DNA of 64,000 nt from an uncultured Anderseniella sp. (GCA_947488295.1 CANKYU010000002.1:1054001-1118000), one strand, 5' to 3'; shown: positions 28,225 to 37,722, counted from the first letter of the stretch. The notes: generated by a model not told the origin, from the letters alone. A program made the numbers and translations.

Positions 28225-29004
28225 TCAGTAACGAACCAATGTGCGGCTCTCGATGCTTTTGCGGATAGTCTGGATGTCTGGATCTTCGACCATATCGAGC
28301 GCGCTGTGCCCAATCGAGGGCCGCCCGCGGTTGTCGTAGATGTTGAAGAACGCCACCTCGTCCGATGTCATCCTGGACTGATAAATCCATTCATGGCGCG
28401 GGTTCGCCGCAAGCCCCATGATTTGCCCCTTGCGATCCGGATAGATCAGATCGAGCAATATCCAGTCCTTATCATCCACCGTGGAGGGCCTGATGAAACC
28501 AAGTGGAGCACTGTTGATCGGGTCACCGACCGGTCGCCAGACGTTGATGAAGGCATAGTGGCCTGTGTTCCAGTCGGCGGATCTCTCCACCCCCAGAATG
28601 TCAGCCAGGCGTTGCCTGGCCCCGTCGACGCTATAGTCGCTGTGGACGTTGCGCGCCGGTTTGCGGGCCGCGTTTGGATCATCTACGCGCACCGTATGGT
28701 CGAAGATGACAACCTCCCTGGCGCCCAGTTCTCCACGAAGCAGCGTTGTCAGTTCAGCGTCATATGCGGCCTGCCAGGCATTGTCCCTGTCGAATGCGTG
28801 TACGGCACTGGGAACATGCGCAAAGCCGACCGAGTCCACCTGAAAAGATGCGGCATTGCCCGGGTTACGCACATCTGCAACCGTCACCTCTTTTTCAACC
28901 AGTTCGGGCGAGATCAGGTTGCCGACTATGCCGTCGCTATCCAGATAGAACGCCTGCTGTTCAGGCTTGTGTACGTGGTAATTCACAGTCGCATTCTGAG
29001 CCAT
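28225..29004 (-). CDS. CmcJ/NvfI-family oxidoreductase
   Basis: A 259-residue protein resembling the CmcJ/NvfI/AsaB family of non-heme iron hydroxylases and methoxylation or desaturation enzymes known mainly from fungal and actinobacterial secondary metabolism. Seen: ARNVHSDYSVDGARQRL with the HxD-type metal-binding pair, FINVWRPVGDPINSAPLGFI, and MTSDEVAFFNIYDNRGRP followed by a conserved HSA. It is the first gene of a minus-strand cluster divergent from a LysR regulator. Its substrate cannot be deduced from sequence. Confidence 0.8.
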   Translation of the reverse strand: MAQNATVNYHVHKPEQQAFYLDSDGIVGNLISPELVEKEVTVADVRNPGNAASFQVDSVGFAHVPSAVHAFDRDNAWQAAYDAELTTLLRGELGAREVVIFDHTVRVDDPNAARKPARNVHSDYSVDGARQRLADILGVERSADWNTGHYAFINVWRPVGDPINSAPLGFIRPSTVDDKDWILLDLIYPDRKGQIMGLAANPRHEWIYQSRMTSDEVAFFNIYDNRGRPSIGHSALDMVEDPDIQTIRKSIESRTLVRY

Positions 29005-29053
29005 TCGTGTTTTCCCGGAGATCTGTTCATTGCATCAGATGCACTGATCTATC

Positions 29054-29096
29054 ATTCTTGAAATTTATAAAAATGGCTGCCTGGTGATTTCAGAAT
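29054..29096. promoter_or_regulatory. candidate LysR-type operator
   Basis: An inverted repeat of 11 and 10 nt (29054-29064 and 29087-29096, ATTCTTGAAAT against ATTTCAGAAT, one base missing) in the 110-bp gap between the CmcJ/NvfI-type gene and the divergent LysR gene. LysR regulators usually bind such interrupted palindromes upstream of the divergent target. Confidence 0.4.
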
Positions 29097-29114
29097 TCCG
29101 GAAAGGGATATAAT

Positions 29115-30026
29115 GTGGATATAGAAAGCCTCCGCCTGTTTGTGCTGGCCTGTGAAACCCTGAACATCAGCGCGGCGGGCCGTACCCTTGGCATGGCTCC
29201 GGCTGTCGCAAGTTCACGTCTGGCGAAGCTCGAGCGCACCGTTGGCGCAGACTTGTTGCACCGTTCAACACGTAAGGTCTCGCTTTCGCTGGAAGGTGAG
29301 GATTTCCTTCCGTACGCCCGTGAAATGATCGCCCAGGAAGAGGCGGCGCTCGCCGCCTTGGGGCAGAGGCAGACAAAGCTCAGCGGCACATTGCGCTTCG
29401 CCGCACCCAGTACATTCGCACAGATCTACATCGCACCATTAATCCCGGAATTCATGGACCTGCATCCGAACCTGACGTTGGACCTGCACCTGTCGGATAC
29501 GCAGTTCGATCTGATCGAAGGCAGCTTTGATCTCGCCCTCAGAAACGCGGTCCTGGAAGACAGCAGTCTCACCGGGCGCAAACTGGCTGATGACAGCCGC
29601 ATCCTTTGCGCATCGCCAGCGTATCTGGAAAGCTATGGCGTGCCTCGAACACAAGAAGACCTGCGTACGCATCGCCTTATCGCTTTCAAGGACCTGGACC
29701 CCAAGGTGTTGATCGCTTCTGACGGATCAAATGCACTTTTCGACCCCAAGAGCGCTGCAAACCGATTGATCGTCGATGACGGCCTCGCCCAGAAACAGGT
29801 CACACTCAAAGGTGCGGGAATCTCCCTGAACTCCCGTTGGTCCGTGCACGAGGAAATCGCGCTCAAAAAGCTGGTGCGGGTGTTGCCGAGCTTCGAACTG
29901 GCGGCGAAACCCGCCCTCTGGCTGGTCTATCCCAAAAGCAATGTGCTTTCTGCAAAAGTCCGGGTGTTCATGGACTTCATGATCGAACGTATCGGCAAGA
30001 ATCCAGTCTGGTCCGACTGTCCATGA
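29115..30026 (+). CDS. LysR-family transcriptional regulator
   Basis: 303 residues. The N-terminal winged helix-turn-helix has IESLRLFVLACETLNISAAGRTLGMAPAVASSRLAKLERTVGADLLHRSTRKVSLSLEG in conserved blocks, followed by a periplasmic-binding-like effector domain from about residue 90. The start is GTG at 29115 with AAAGGGA 6 nt upstream; the overlapping ATG at 29113 runs into a stop at once. Divergent placement suggests it controls the CmcJ/NvfI-LLM-SDR operon and itself. Confidence 0.92.
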   Translation: MDIESLRLFVLACETLNISAAGRTLGMAPAVASSRLAKLERTVGADLLHRSTRKVSLSLEGEDFLPYAREMIAQEEAALAALGQRQTKLSGTLRFAAPSTFAQIYIAPLIPEFMDLHPNLTLDLHLSDTQFDLIEGSFDLALRNAVLEDSSLTGRKLADDSRILCASPAYLESYGVPRTQEDLRTHRLIAFKDLDPKVLIASDGSNALFDPKSAANRLIVDDGLAQKQVTLKGAGISLNSRWSVHEEIALKKLVRVLPSFELAAKPALWLVYPKSNVLSAKVRVFMDFMIERIGKNPVWSDCP

Positions 30027-30096
30027 ACAGCCGTTGATGTTCGACAGGATCGTGTGAAATTGTCATGGTTGCCAGCCGAGGTTGGAGATTCTGCCG

Positions 30097-30861
30097 TCAA
30101 TCCGATCGGCTTTCGCTCACCAGACGGCTCGTTGCTTCCTCAATTGTCTGCTGCAGGCGGGCTGAAAACACCTTGCGGTTCAGGCCGGCCTCGATCGGTG
30201 GCAGAAATTCCACGATGATCGTGCCCGGGTGGCGGATGAACTGGCGTCTGGGCCAGTACAGGCCGGAATTCAAAGCAAACGGGGTGCACGGCACGCCAAG
30301 TTGCATGTAGAGCGCCGTTGCGCCGGGCTTGTAGTCGGGTTCAGCGTCCGGCGCCATCCGGGTGCCTTCGGGAAAAATGAGAACCTGGCGTCCTGCAGCA
30401 ATGGCGGCCTTCGCATCCGCAATCATTTTCTTCAGCGCTGACGGACCCGCGGTCCGGTTCACCGAGATCATCTTGAACTTGAGGCAGAACCAGCCGAACA
30501 CCGGAATGAAGGTCAACTCGCGCTTCAGCACCAGGGCGGGGTCTGCCAGCAGGGGCAGCAGGGCGAATATATCCCAGGCAGACTGGTGCTTGCCGGCCAG
30601 CAGGCCGCCTTCCTGCGGTATGTGCTCTCGGCCACGAACTTCCATGGTGGTGCCGGTGATCAGCTTCATCCACCACAGCGACGATCGCGCCCAGGTTTTC
30701 AGGGCGGCCATGGACCAGCTTCTCGGTGTGAACATGAACCAGAAACCGAGCACCAGAAACAATATCAGATTGATGTAGAAAACCAGATTGAACAGTAAGG
30801 ACCGAAACGCCAGCACACCCATTTCTCCCGTACCGCCTGCTGATCGTTGCTGTTGTGTCAC
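30097..30861 (-). CDS. 1-acyl-sn-glycerol-3-phosphate acyltransferase (PlsC family)
   Basis: A membrane-bound lysophospholipid acyltransferase of 254 residues, making phosphatidic acid or a related lipid. The catalytic motif HQSAWD (HxxxxD) is near residue 93, and the acceptor-binding motif is LIFPEGTRMAP. One long N-terminal hydrophobic helix (about 21-43) is seen. It starts with GTG overlapping the stop of the YdcF-like gene (GTGA). The order ftsE-ftsX-ydcF-plsC on one strand suggests an envelope-related operon. Confidence 0.9.
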   Translation of the reverse strand: MTQQQRSAGGTGEMGVLAFRSLLFNLVFYINLILFLVLGFWFMFTPRSWSMAALKTWARSSLWWMKLITGTTMEVRGREHIPQEGGLLAGKHQSAWDIFALLPLLADPALVLKRELTFIPVFGWFCLKFKMISVNRTAGPSALKKMIADAKAAIAAGRQVLIFPEGTRMAPDAEPDYKPGATALYMQLGVPCTPFALNSGLYWPRRQFIRHPGTIIVEFLPPIEAGLNRKVFSARLQQTIEEATSRLVSESRSD

Positions 30862-31481
30862 AGCACCAGAGCAAGCAGGTATTTGATATATTCACTGATC
30901 CACAGGCGAAGCGTTGAAAACGACAGCGCTGGTGTCTTTACGTCACTGCTGGCAACCGGATAGGGCACCAGTTCCACATTCGGCATGGCCCGGGAAAACT
31001 CTACGATGGCCCGCAGGATATGATAGTCGCTGGTGACGACTGCAATCCTGGTGAACTTGTGCCGCGTTGCCCAGTCGGCAGCTTCTGCGGCATTGCCACG
31101 GGTATCCGGCGCGCGTTTGTCCAGGTCCACGCAGCATTTGAACAGGCTTGCCTCGGCATGGGTAATCTCGCTCAGTTGCCGCGCCGTGGTTGCCGGGTAC
31201 ACGCCGGAGATCAGCAGGCGTCTGGCGGTTTTCTGTTCAAGCAGGCGGACGGCTGCGGAAATACGTTCAGGTCCGCCGGTCAGAACCACTATGCCATCCA
31301 CCGACATGTTGTCCGGCCTGACAATGTTGCGTGAATTTTCCGCGAACGAGGCAAACCCCGCTATGGCGACAAGAAGCACGCACACGACAACCCCCAGCCC
31401 GACCCACCAGCTGCGGGTGCGCCCGGGTTGCGCATCGCGAAGATGCGTCTCAGTGCTGGACTTTCCGGACGGGTCAGACAT
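30858..31481 (-). CDS. YdcF-family protein (DUF218)
   Basis: Single-pass membrane protein (helix about 26-46) with an ElyC/SanA/YdcF domain: DGIVVLTGGPERISAAVRLL, RRLLISGV, and VVTSDYHILRAIVEFSR with the conserved SxxxHxxRA-type motif. Related proteins act in envelope biology, but no reaction is firmly assigned. The start is uncertain: ATG at 31481 (207 residues) is preferred; ATG 31490 or GTG 31532 are possible. It overlaps the plsC-like gene by 4 nt and follows ftsX. Confidence 0.82.
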   Translation of the reverse strand: MSDPSGKSSTETHLRDAQPGRTRSWWVGLGVVVCVLLVAIAGFASFAENSRNIVRPDNMSVDGIVVLTGGPERISAAVRLLEQKTARRLLISGVYPATTARQLSEITHAEASLFKCCVDLDKRAPDTRGNAAEAADWATRHKFTRIAVVTSDYHILRAIVEFSRAMPNVELVPYPVASSDVKTPALSFSTLRLWISEYIKYLLALVL

Positions 31482-31556
31482 CAAAAACATTACCGGGTGA
31501 AATCGCGCTGCTGCTGCTCCATGATCCTGCACGGAGCAGCACAGCTTTATGCCGTG

Positions 31557-32534
31557 TCAGAACATGGCCTTCAAGACCCGTGATATGGAAATACGCGCCG
31601 TGATAAGTGAGATCATTGTAGCAACAACCGGCACGACAATAAAGGCGGCGTAATTCGCGCTGCTGGCGTCAAGCGGATGGTACAGGAATGCCTTGACCGG
31701 TTCTGACAAGCGGCCGCTGCCCAGCCCCAGGACAACAAAAGTCCCGAAACCCAGCATGGAACCTATAAGACCGGCTTTCAGTCCTGTCAGGCAGAAGCGC
31801 CACAAAACCTCACGCGAGATGAAGCTGTCGCGGGCACCCGCCAGGTACAGGACTTCGATAACCTCCCGGTTTACCTCCATCGCGGCACGGGTTGCGTAGA
31901 CGACCAGTACGATTGCCGCAGTTGCGATCAGGCTGAGCACGGCAATGGCCAGCCAGGTGAGGGAACCGGCCATGCTGATCAATTCAGCCTGCCAGCGCCG
32001 GTGAGTGTCCAGAGTGGCGGACGGGACTTCGGTGGCAAGGGTGGCGCGTAGCAATTCAAGATCAGGCGGCGATGACTTGTCGATGCTGACATTGATCAGG
32101 CGCGGTATCGGCAGATCATCCAGTATGCCTGCTTCGCCAAGCCAGGGCTCGAGCAGCTTGCGTGCGGCAGCCGGGCTGACAACGTCAATGTCCGCGATGC
32201 CGGTGGTGGAGCGCAGTATGCCGGCAACCTTTTCAGCATCGCCGTCGACATCCACGCCATCAGCTGCGGAAATCTGCACCGTTACCTGGCTGGCGATTTG
32301 CGACGTCCAGTTGTCGACGGCGGTATCGGTCATCAGCAGCGCGCCGATGGCCAGCACGGCGAGGTAGCACATGGCAGCCATCGCCGTCATCAATGTCATG
32401 TGCGGCGCTGTTGCTTCCGGAATGACCTTTGAGCGCCCGTTGCCGACCACCTCGAATGTGGCGCTGGTGGCGTCGCTGAAACCGGATGCATCGCGATCGA
32501 CTTTTTTTGCGAGAGTGTTCTTGTTTATTGCCAT
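31557..32534 (-). CDS. ftsX: cell division ABC transporter permease FtsX
   Basis: A 325-residue membrane partner of FtsE that couples division to peptidoglycan hydrolase control. One transmembrane helix near residues 47-70, a periplasmic loop (VQISAADGVDVDGDAEKVAGIL and ARKLLEPWLG), then three C-terminal helices with VIEVLYLAGARDSFISREVLWRF, the conserved FtsX cytoplasmic motif. The ATG overlaps the end of ftsE by 10 nt. Confidence 0.92.
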   Translation of the reverse strand: MAINKNTLAKKVDRDASGFSDATSATFEVVGNGRSKVIPEATAPHMTLMTAMAAMCYLAVLAIGALLMTDTAVDNWTSQIASQVTVQISAADGVDVDGDAEKVAGILRSTTGIADIDVVSPAAARKLLEPWLGEAGILDDLPIPRLINVSIDKSSPPDLELLRATLATEVPSATLDTHRRWQAELISMAGSLTWLAIAVLSLIATAAIVLVVYATRAAMEVNREVIEVLYLAGARDSFISREVLWRFCLTGLKAGLIGSMLGFGTFVVLGLGSGRLSEPVKAFLYHPLDASSANYAAFIVVPVVATMISLITARISISRVLKAMF

Positions 32535-33187
32535 GTTGTCCTGCCGTCTTCCAGCCGCACCACAGGCGCCTTTATGGTGTCCAGCAGATGGGTGTCGTGG
32601 GTTGCGATCAAGACCGTGGTGCCAAACTGGTTGAGTTGCTGGAACAGCCGCATCAGGCGCAGTGCCAGAGCAGGGTCCACATTGCCCGTCGGCTCGTCGG
32701 CGAGCAGCAGTTCCGGACTTGAAATAACCGCGCGCGCGATGGCAGCGCGCTGTTTTTCGCCGCCGGACAGCACTGCCGGATAGGCATTGGTGTGATGATC
32801 CAGGCCGACCCAGTCCAGCAGTTCAAGTACATTGTCGCGATAGTCATTGAGCTTGTTACCGCGCACCCGAAGCGGCAGCGCCACGTTTTCAAACGTGGTC
32901 AGGTGATCCAGCAACCGGAACTCCTGAAACACAACGCCGATCCGGCGCCGCACATCCGGCACCTTGCCACGCCGCAGCCCGTTGGTGTTTTCGCCGAACA
33001 GTGAAATCATGCCGCGGGTCGGCTTGAGAGCCAGAAACAGCATCCGCATAAGCGAGGTCTTGCCGGCACCTGACGCGCCGGTCAGAAAGTTGAATGACCC
33101 GGTTTCAAGTGTCAGGTTGAGATCTTTCAGGATCTCCGGCCCGTTGCCATAACGCAAACCGACATTTTCAAATCGAACGATCGACAA
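32525..33187 (-). CDS. ftsE: cell division ATP-binding protein FtsE
   Basis: A 220-residue ABC ATPase. Walker A GASGAGKTSLMR, Q-loop VVFQEFRLL, signature LSGGEKQRAAIARA, Walker [13 protein letters not shown] and the His switch ATHD are all present. The likely start is TTG at 33187 with GAGGA upstream; no ATG is available near the conserved VRFENVGLRYG. It is divergent from a zinc-ribbon protein gene, an arrangement usual in alphaproteobacteria. Confidence 0.93.
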   Translation of the reverse strand: MSIVRFENVGLRYGNGPEILKDLNLTLETGSFNFLTGASGAGKTSLMRMLFLALKPTRGMISLFGENTNGLRRGKVPDVRRRIGVVFQEFRLLDHLTTFENVALPLRVRGNKLNDYRDNVLELLDWVGLDHHTNAYPAVLSGGEKQRAAIARAVISSPELLLADEPTGNVDPALALRLMRLFQQLNQFGTTVLIATHDTHLLDTIKAPVVRLEDGRTTWQ

Positions 33188-33377
33188 GCGGGTTCCTCAA
33201 AATCAGGCTGCCATAGCGTTGTGTGTTGATACTGGACAGGCATTTACGCCGAATTAACCGTATTTCCGTTTTACTGTCGGTATCGAGAAGCAAGGTTTCT
33301 CTGGTCAGACGAAAAAGCCGGAAATCGCCGGCGTCTTGTACCAGAGAGAGCCGAATCACCGGAACCGGACGCAACAG

Positions 33378-34091
33378 ATGATAGTCTCCTGCCCTTCATG
33401 CGCAACCAAGTTTGACATGCCCAATGAATCGGGCACTGATGCGACCGTGATGCGATGTTCAAACTGCGGGCACGGCTGGATCGAAGCGCATGCAACCGAT
33501 GTCAGCGACCTGGTGCCGGTTCGCACGCAGAACGCCAGGCCCGATACCGATGATGAAGACGCGGAAGACCGGATCATCGCCGAAGCGCGCAAGATTGCCC
33601 GTGCCGCACAGCTCGCGGAGCACAAGGCCAGGACGGCACGTCAGCGTCGCAGCGCGCAAATAAGAGGCTGGAGCGGGCTTGCCGCCGGCATATGCCTGGT
33701 ATTGGGCGCCGTGGTCGCGATGCCTGAACGCATCGTGCAGGCAGCCCCTGCAGCGGCCAAGCTGTACTCGCTTGCCGGCAAGACGGTCAATGTCTACGGC
33801 CTGAACCTGTCGTCGGTCCAGCAGCAGTACATGATCGTCAACGGTCAGCCGGTGCTGGCACTGCGCGGGCGAATTGCAAATATCACCGATGAGGACCGTC
33901 GCGTTCCTCCGCTCAGGTTCGTGCTCAGAAATGCCGATGGCGAACAGCTTCACACCTGGACGCTGAACAGTGTCGGCAAGGGTCCGATCGGGGCAGGAGT
34001 TGTCTCGACATTCGTGACCCGGCTTGCTGCACCGCCTGCAGGTGTGGAGAGTGTCGAGATTCGCTTTGCCAGACCAGGCGAAATCGGCTGA
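33378..34091 (+). CDS. MJ0042-type zinc-ribbon membrane protein (DUF3426-like)
   Basis: 237 residues. The N-terminal zinc ribbon CPSCATKFDMP...MRCSNCGHGW (residues 5 to about 36) has two CxxC pairs. A charged linker is followed by one membrane helix (about 97-115), then a ~120-residue extracytoplasmic domain. The start is ATG 33378, directly at the conserved MIVSCPSC; the extension to 33336 is not supported. Its function is not known to me. It is divergent from ftsE. Confidence 0.85.
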   Translation: MIVSCPSCATKFDMPNESGTDATVMRCSNCGHGWIEAHATDVSDLVPVRTQNARPDTDDEDAEDRIIAEARKIARAAQLAEHKARTARQRRSAQIRGWSGLAAGICLVLGAVVAMPERIVQAAPAAAKLYSLAGKTVNVYGLNLSSVQQQYMIVNGQPVLALRGRIANITDEDRRVPPLRFVLRNADGEQLHTWTLNSVGKGPIGAGVVSTFVTRLAAPPAGVESVEIRFARPGEIG

Positions 34092-34166
34092 ACTGCTTGC
34101 CGGATCAACTAAGTTTAGCTTGTCTGTAGCTGGATGAGGCAACTTCTGATTGCGGGATGAGCAGCC

Positions 34167-34718
34167 ATGACCGGTATTACCATTGACGGGCATACAATCG
34201 AAATATTGTTCAGTGAAGCCGAGATTGCCGCCCGGGTGGCGGAAATTGCCCATGCGGTTGCCGGGCGCGATCCTCAACGGCTGCTGGTTGTGCCCGTATT
34301 GAAGGGCAGCTTCATATTTGCAGCCGACCTGCTGCGCGCCATGCATGGTGCCGGGCTGTCGCCGGAAGTCGACTTCATGATGCTGGCCAGCTATCGCGCG
34401 CAAACCTCATCGTCCGGACAGGTCGAAGTGTTGCGTGACATCCAGACAGATGTGACAGAACGCGATGTCCTGTTGATAGACGATATTCTTGAATCAGGCA
34501 GAACACTGGCTTTTGCCAAGGACCTTTTGGCGGCCCGCGGCGCGCGGCAGGTGCAGACCGCGGTGCTGCTGGATAAGCCCGGCCACCGGGCAGCCGAGCT
34601 TGATGCGGATTTCACCGGCTTTGAATGCCCGGACAAGTTTGTCGTCGGCTACGGCATGGACATGGCTCATGCGTTCCGCGAACTGCCGTTTGTCGGTTAC
34701 GTCACAAATCCCAGCTAG
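34167..34718 (+). CDS. hpt: hypoxanthine phosphoribosyltransferase
   Basis: Purine salvage: hypoxanthine or guanine plus PRPP gives IMP or GMP. 183 residues with LLVVPVLKGSFIFAADLLRA, the flexible-loop region LASYRAQTSSSGQVEV, the PRPP-binding motif VLLIDDILESGRTL, and CPDKFVVGYGMDMAHAFRELPFVGYV at the C-terminus. A hairpin terminator follows at 34776. Confidence 0.94.
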   Translation: MTGITIDGHTIEILFSEAEIAARVAEIAHAVAGRDPQRLLVVPVLKGSFIFAADLLRAMHGAGLSPEVDFMMLASYRAQTSSSGQVEVLRDIQTDVTERDVLLIDDILESGRTLAFAKDLLAARGARQVQTAVLLDKPGHRAAELDADFTGFECPDKFVVGYGMDMAHAFRELPFVGYVTNPS

Positions 34719-35121
34719 GAAATCGAAAGGCCGGTGCGCGAACGTGGCGCTACACAAGCACTGACAAAACAGAAAAAGGCAGCTTTTCCGTGGAGGATAA
34801 GCTGCCTTCTCCGTTTTGGGACCAGCAGGAGAGGGGCAACCTGCCGGACCTTTTCTTTCTGACCGGCCAGGGAAAACCGGTGAGAGGTTGAAGAAACGCT
34901 GTCGCTTGAGGGGCAAGAGCTGTTTGCGTTTCTGTTGGTAATGACCATAGGCAGGGGGGGTTCGTGCAGATGTGCATTTTATCACATCGCAGACAAAGTG
35001 CGTTAAAACCGGTGGAATTTGTTGGTAAACGGGTAAGGTTTCAGCCTGGACCAGACAGGTGCGACCGCAGGTAAGATGTTGAAATTTAAACTATTTTTGA
35101 CTGAAGCGGAGTCTGCCGGCG
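34719..35121. other. 403-bp intergenic region between hpt and the TIGR02302 gene
   Basis: Holds the hpt terminator (34776-34808) and otherwise no ORF with a plausible start and ribosome binding site. A run of seven G lies near 34955. The last ~100 bp are A/T-rich. I see no recognisable RNA family. Confidence 0.4.
34776..34808 (+). terminator. probable terminator of hpt
   Basis: A 10-bp perfect stem (34776-34785 with 34799-34808), 13-nt loop, then CTCCGTTTT. Confidence 0.6.
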
Positions 35122-37722
35122 CTAGTACAGGCCCTTGAGCAGGCGGTCGATATAATCCAGCTCCAGTTTCGGCCGGCCTGCCTCATTGGCGCGTGAGCGC
35201 AGTGCATCGAGAATCCGTCTGGCGCGCTCCACTTCCGCTTCCTGAGGCACCATATTGTCACGCTGGCCGTATTCTTCACCCTGTGAGGGAAGCGGCCGGC
35301 CCAGCGGGTCGCGCTGTTCGCCGCGGCCTTCACCATGGCGGCCGATATTGCCCTCATTGCCGGTGCCCTGCTGCATCAGTTGCTGTGCCATGTTGCGGGC
35401 ACCTTCACGCAAGCCCCGCATGGCCTCGCCCTGGCTGCCCAGCGCTTCGTCACGCTGACCCTGGCCCAGTTCGCCGGCGGCCTCGCCCATCTGCTGCTGA
35501 GCCCGTCCCAGACCATCGGGAGACTGCAGGCCCTGCTGCTGCATCTGTTCCATGAGGCGTTCGAGCATCTTGCCCAGATCGCCCTGCTGCTGCGACAACT
35601 GGCCATTGCCCGGGGTCTGCTGTTCGGACTGGCCGCGCCCGCCCGGTTCCTGGCCTTCCTCACCCTGCTGCTGCGCCTGGTTCTGATCGCCCGAGCGCTG
35701 CTGGCCGTTCTGCGGCATCTGGAATGTCTGGTCCATCAGCTGCTGCTGGCGGCGCATCATTTCTGACAGCTGGTCGAGCATTTTCGCCATCGGCGATGTG
35801 CGCTGCGGATTGGCCTGGCGCTGCCCGGGCTGCAGGTTCTGCAGGATGTTTTCCAGTTCGGACAGCATCTGCTGGGCTGCATCTCGCGCACCTGACTTGG
35901 CGAGATTTTCGATCATGTCCATCATGCGCTGCAAATCCTGCGAACGGACTTCCTGCTGGGCGCGGTTTTGCTGCTGCTGGTTCTGCGCCTGCGGATTGTT
36001 GCGCTGGTTTTCCTGCATCTGCTGCTGCATGGCCTGCAGGTACTCGTTCATGGCTTCGCGCAACTGCTTCATCAGGTCGGCGATCTTTTCCTCCGGAGCG
36101 CCTTCCGCCAGAGCCTTTTCAAGTTCCTTCTTGATGGCCTGCAGTTTCTTCAGACTGTCATGAAGATTGCCGCTTTCGATGGTCAGCGCAATTTCCCAAA
36201 GTGTATCGGCAACCTCCTGGGATTCTTCGTGCGTGCGTGCGCGGTAGAGCTTGGCTGCGGCATGCCGGATGCCAAGATAGACGCCCGACTTCTCAACCAC
36301 GCCTTTCGGCCATACCAGAATAGCAGACAGTGCCCGCACAACATCACGCTGATTGTCCGGCTGGAAAAAGATGTTCTTGCGCTGCTCGACCAGAGCCTGG
36401 GCCAGCGGCTTGGTAAACTGGCGTTCCGGCAGGGCGAGCTTCACAACATCGCTGCGGCCCGACTGGCCTGCCTGATCGGTACCTTCGACCACAATTTCAA
36501 CCGGCAATCCGGCCCAGGGATGAGCGGTCAGGTCCTGAAAACTCTTACCCTCGGCCTGCCGGGGGTTTACCTTGCGCATGGAGATGGGGAATTCCGGCGC
36601 CTGCGACAGGAAAGGACTGTCAACATCGATCTTGTCGACGTCCAGGCCATCACTGCGCAGTGCAACCCGGCCGGACAGCGACGTCACACCGTAATCGTCC
36701 GTCACTTTCCATGGCAGCGAGAACGCACCGGACGGTGTGATCTGAATTTGTTCGGGCACCGTGACGACAGGCGGTAGATCGGCGATGACATTTACGGTCC
36801 ACATGCCGAGCTCACGGCCTGCTCCGCTGACCGATACGACCGCAGATTTCTGGACCTTGGTACGCAGTTCCTGTGTTTCAGAAGGTGATGCGACGGTTTC
36901 TACTTCGGCGTCTGTCCCGGCCACTCCGGCTGTAAGGGTTTCAAACACCGCCGGTGTATCAGCGGGCGAGGCCGGATCAGACAGCGTGACCTTGAGATCG
37001 TCAGCGCCGTTCAGGCGGACCACCAGTTCAGAGCCTTGCGGCACGGAGATCACGGCGACTTCGCTGGTACCCAAAGCAGCCTGCGCGCGGCGCGTCAGCA
37101 GGACGGGTGGCTTGGCGGTATACGATGGTGGATTGAGCCATGCATCCATTGCGACCGCATTGACAGGTGCCGGTGCGGTTACCGCAACAGCTTCGGCAAT
37201 TTTCTCGCGCCAGGTACCGGCGCTCAGGACACCGGCCGCAATCAATGCGACCGCCAGTGTGTTGCGCAGGGCGTTCTGGTCGATGCGCGGCAAGGGTGAG
37301 CGTGGCGCACCGGCTTTCAGATCATGCAACTGTTTCGCCATGCGCCGGCGATGCGCTTGCCACAGCGCTTTCTGTTCAGGTCCGGCAGAGGTTTCATCAG
37401 CCAGTGTGTCGGTCCAGCCGGACGCGGGCCGGTGCATTTTGCCCGATTTGCGTTCAATGCGGGCAAGGGCTGCTTCGTCCGTTGGCCACGACAGGCTGCC
37501 GAGGTTTTTCAGTGAGTACACAAATCCTGCACCGGCTGCGCCAAGTACGGTCAACTTCAACCAGACAGGCATCAGGTTCAGGACGCCGGACAGCATGCAC
37601 AGTAACACCACTCCTGCAATCATCATTGCAGGGAAAAGCCGTTCAAGCAGACGCTCCCAGTAGATCGCTACCTTGGCGAGCGACATCTTGCGGGCAATTA
37701 TCTGTGCCGGATCAAATTTCAT
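35122..37722 (-). CDS. TIGR02302-family (DUF4175) membrane protein
   Basis: An 866-residue protein restricted largely to alphaproteobacteria. Three hydrophobic helices lie near the N-terminus (about 32-54, 57-74, 154-170), followed by a long extracytoplasmic domain (ITPSGAFSLPWKVTDDYGVTSL). The C-terminal third is very rich in Gln, Met, Gly and Glu, with repeated runs such as QQQMQENQRNN and GQLSQQQGD, probably extended or coiled coil. Its role is unknown to me. The Gln-rich part causes long false ORFs on the other strand. Confidence 0.87.
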   Translation of the reverse strand: MKFDPAQIIARKMSLAKVAIYWERLLERLFPAMMIAGVVLLCMLSGVLNLMPVWLKLTVLGAAGAGFVYSLKNLGSLSWPTDEAALARIERKSGKMHRPASGWTDTLADETSAGPEQKALWQAHRRRMAKQLHDLKAGAPRSPLPRIDQNALRNTLAVALIAAGVLSAGTWREKIAEAVAVTAPAPVNAVAMDAWLNPPSYTAKPPVLLTRRAQAALGTSEVAVISVPQGSELVVRLNGADDLKVTLSDPASPADTPAVFETLTAGVAGTDAEVETVASPSETQELRTKVQKSAVVSVSGAGRELGMWTVNVIADLPPVVTVPEQIQITPSGAFSLPWKVTDDYGVTSLSGRVALRSDGLDVDKIDVDSPFLSQAPEFPISMRKVNPRQAEGKSFQDLTAHPWAGLPVEIVVEGTDQAGQSGRSDVVKLALPERQFTKPLAQALVEQRKNIFFQPDNQRDVVRALSAILVWPKGVVEKSGVYLGIRHAAAKLYRARTHEESQEVADTLWEIALTIESGNLHDSLKKLQAIKKELEKALAEGAPEEKIADLMKQLREAMNEYLQAMQQQMQENQRNNPQAQNQQQQNRAQQEVRSQDLQRMMDMIENLAKSGARDAAQQMLSELENILQNLQPGQRQANPQRTSPMAKMLDQLSEMMRRQQQLMDQTFQMPQNGQQRSGDQNQAQQQGEEGQEPGGRGQSEQQTPGNGQLSQQQGDLGKMLERLMEQMQQQGLQSPDGLGRAQQQMGEAAGELGQGQRDEALGSQGEAMRGLREGARNMAQQLMQQGTGNEGNIGRHGEGRGEQRDPLGRPLPSQGEEYGQRDNMVPQEAEVERARRILDALRSRANEAGRPKLELDYIDRLLKGLY

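Noticed and set aside
35335..36777. Long plus-strand frames opposite the TIGR02302 gene
   Set aside because: They arise from Gln-rich codons read on the other strand; the Leu-rich products are artefacts.
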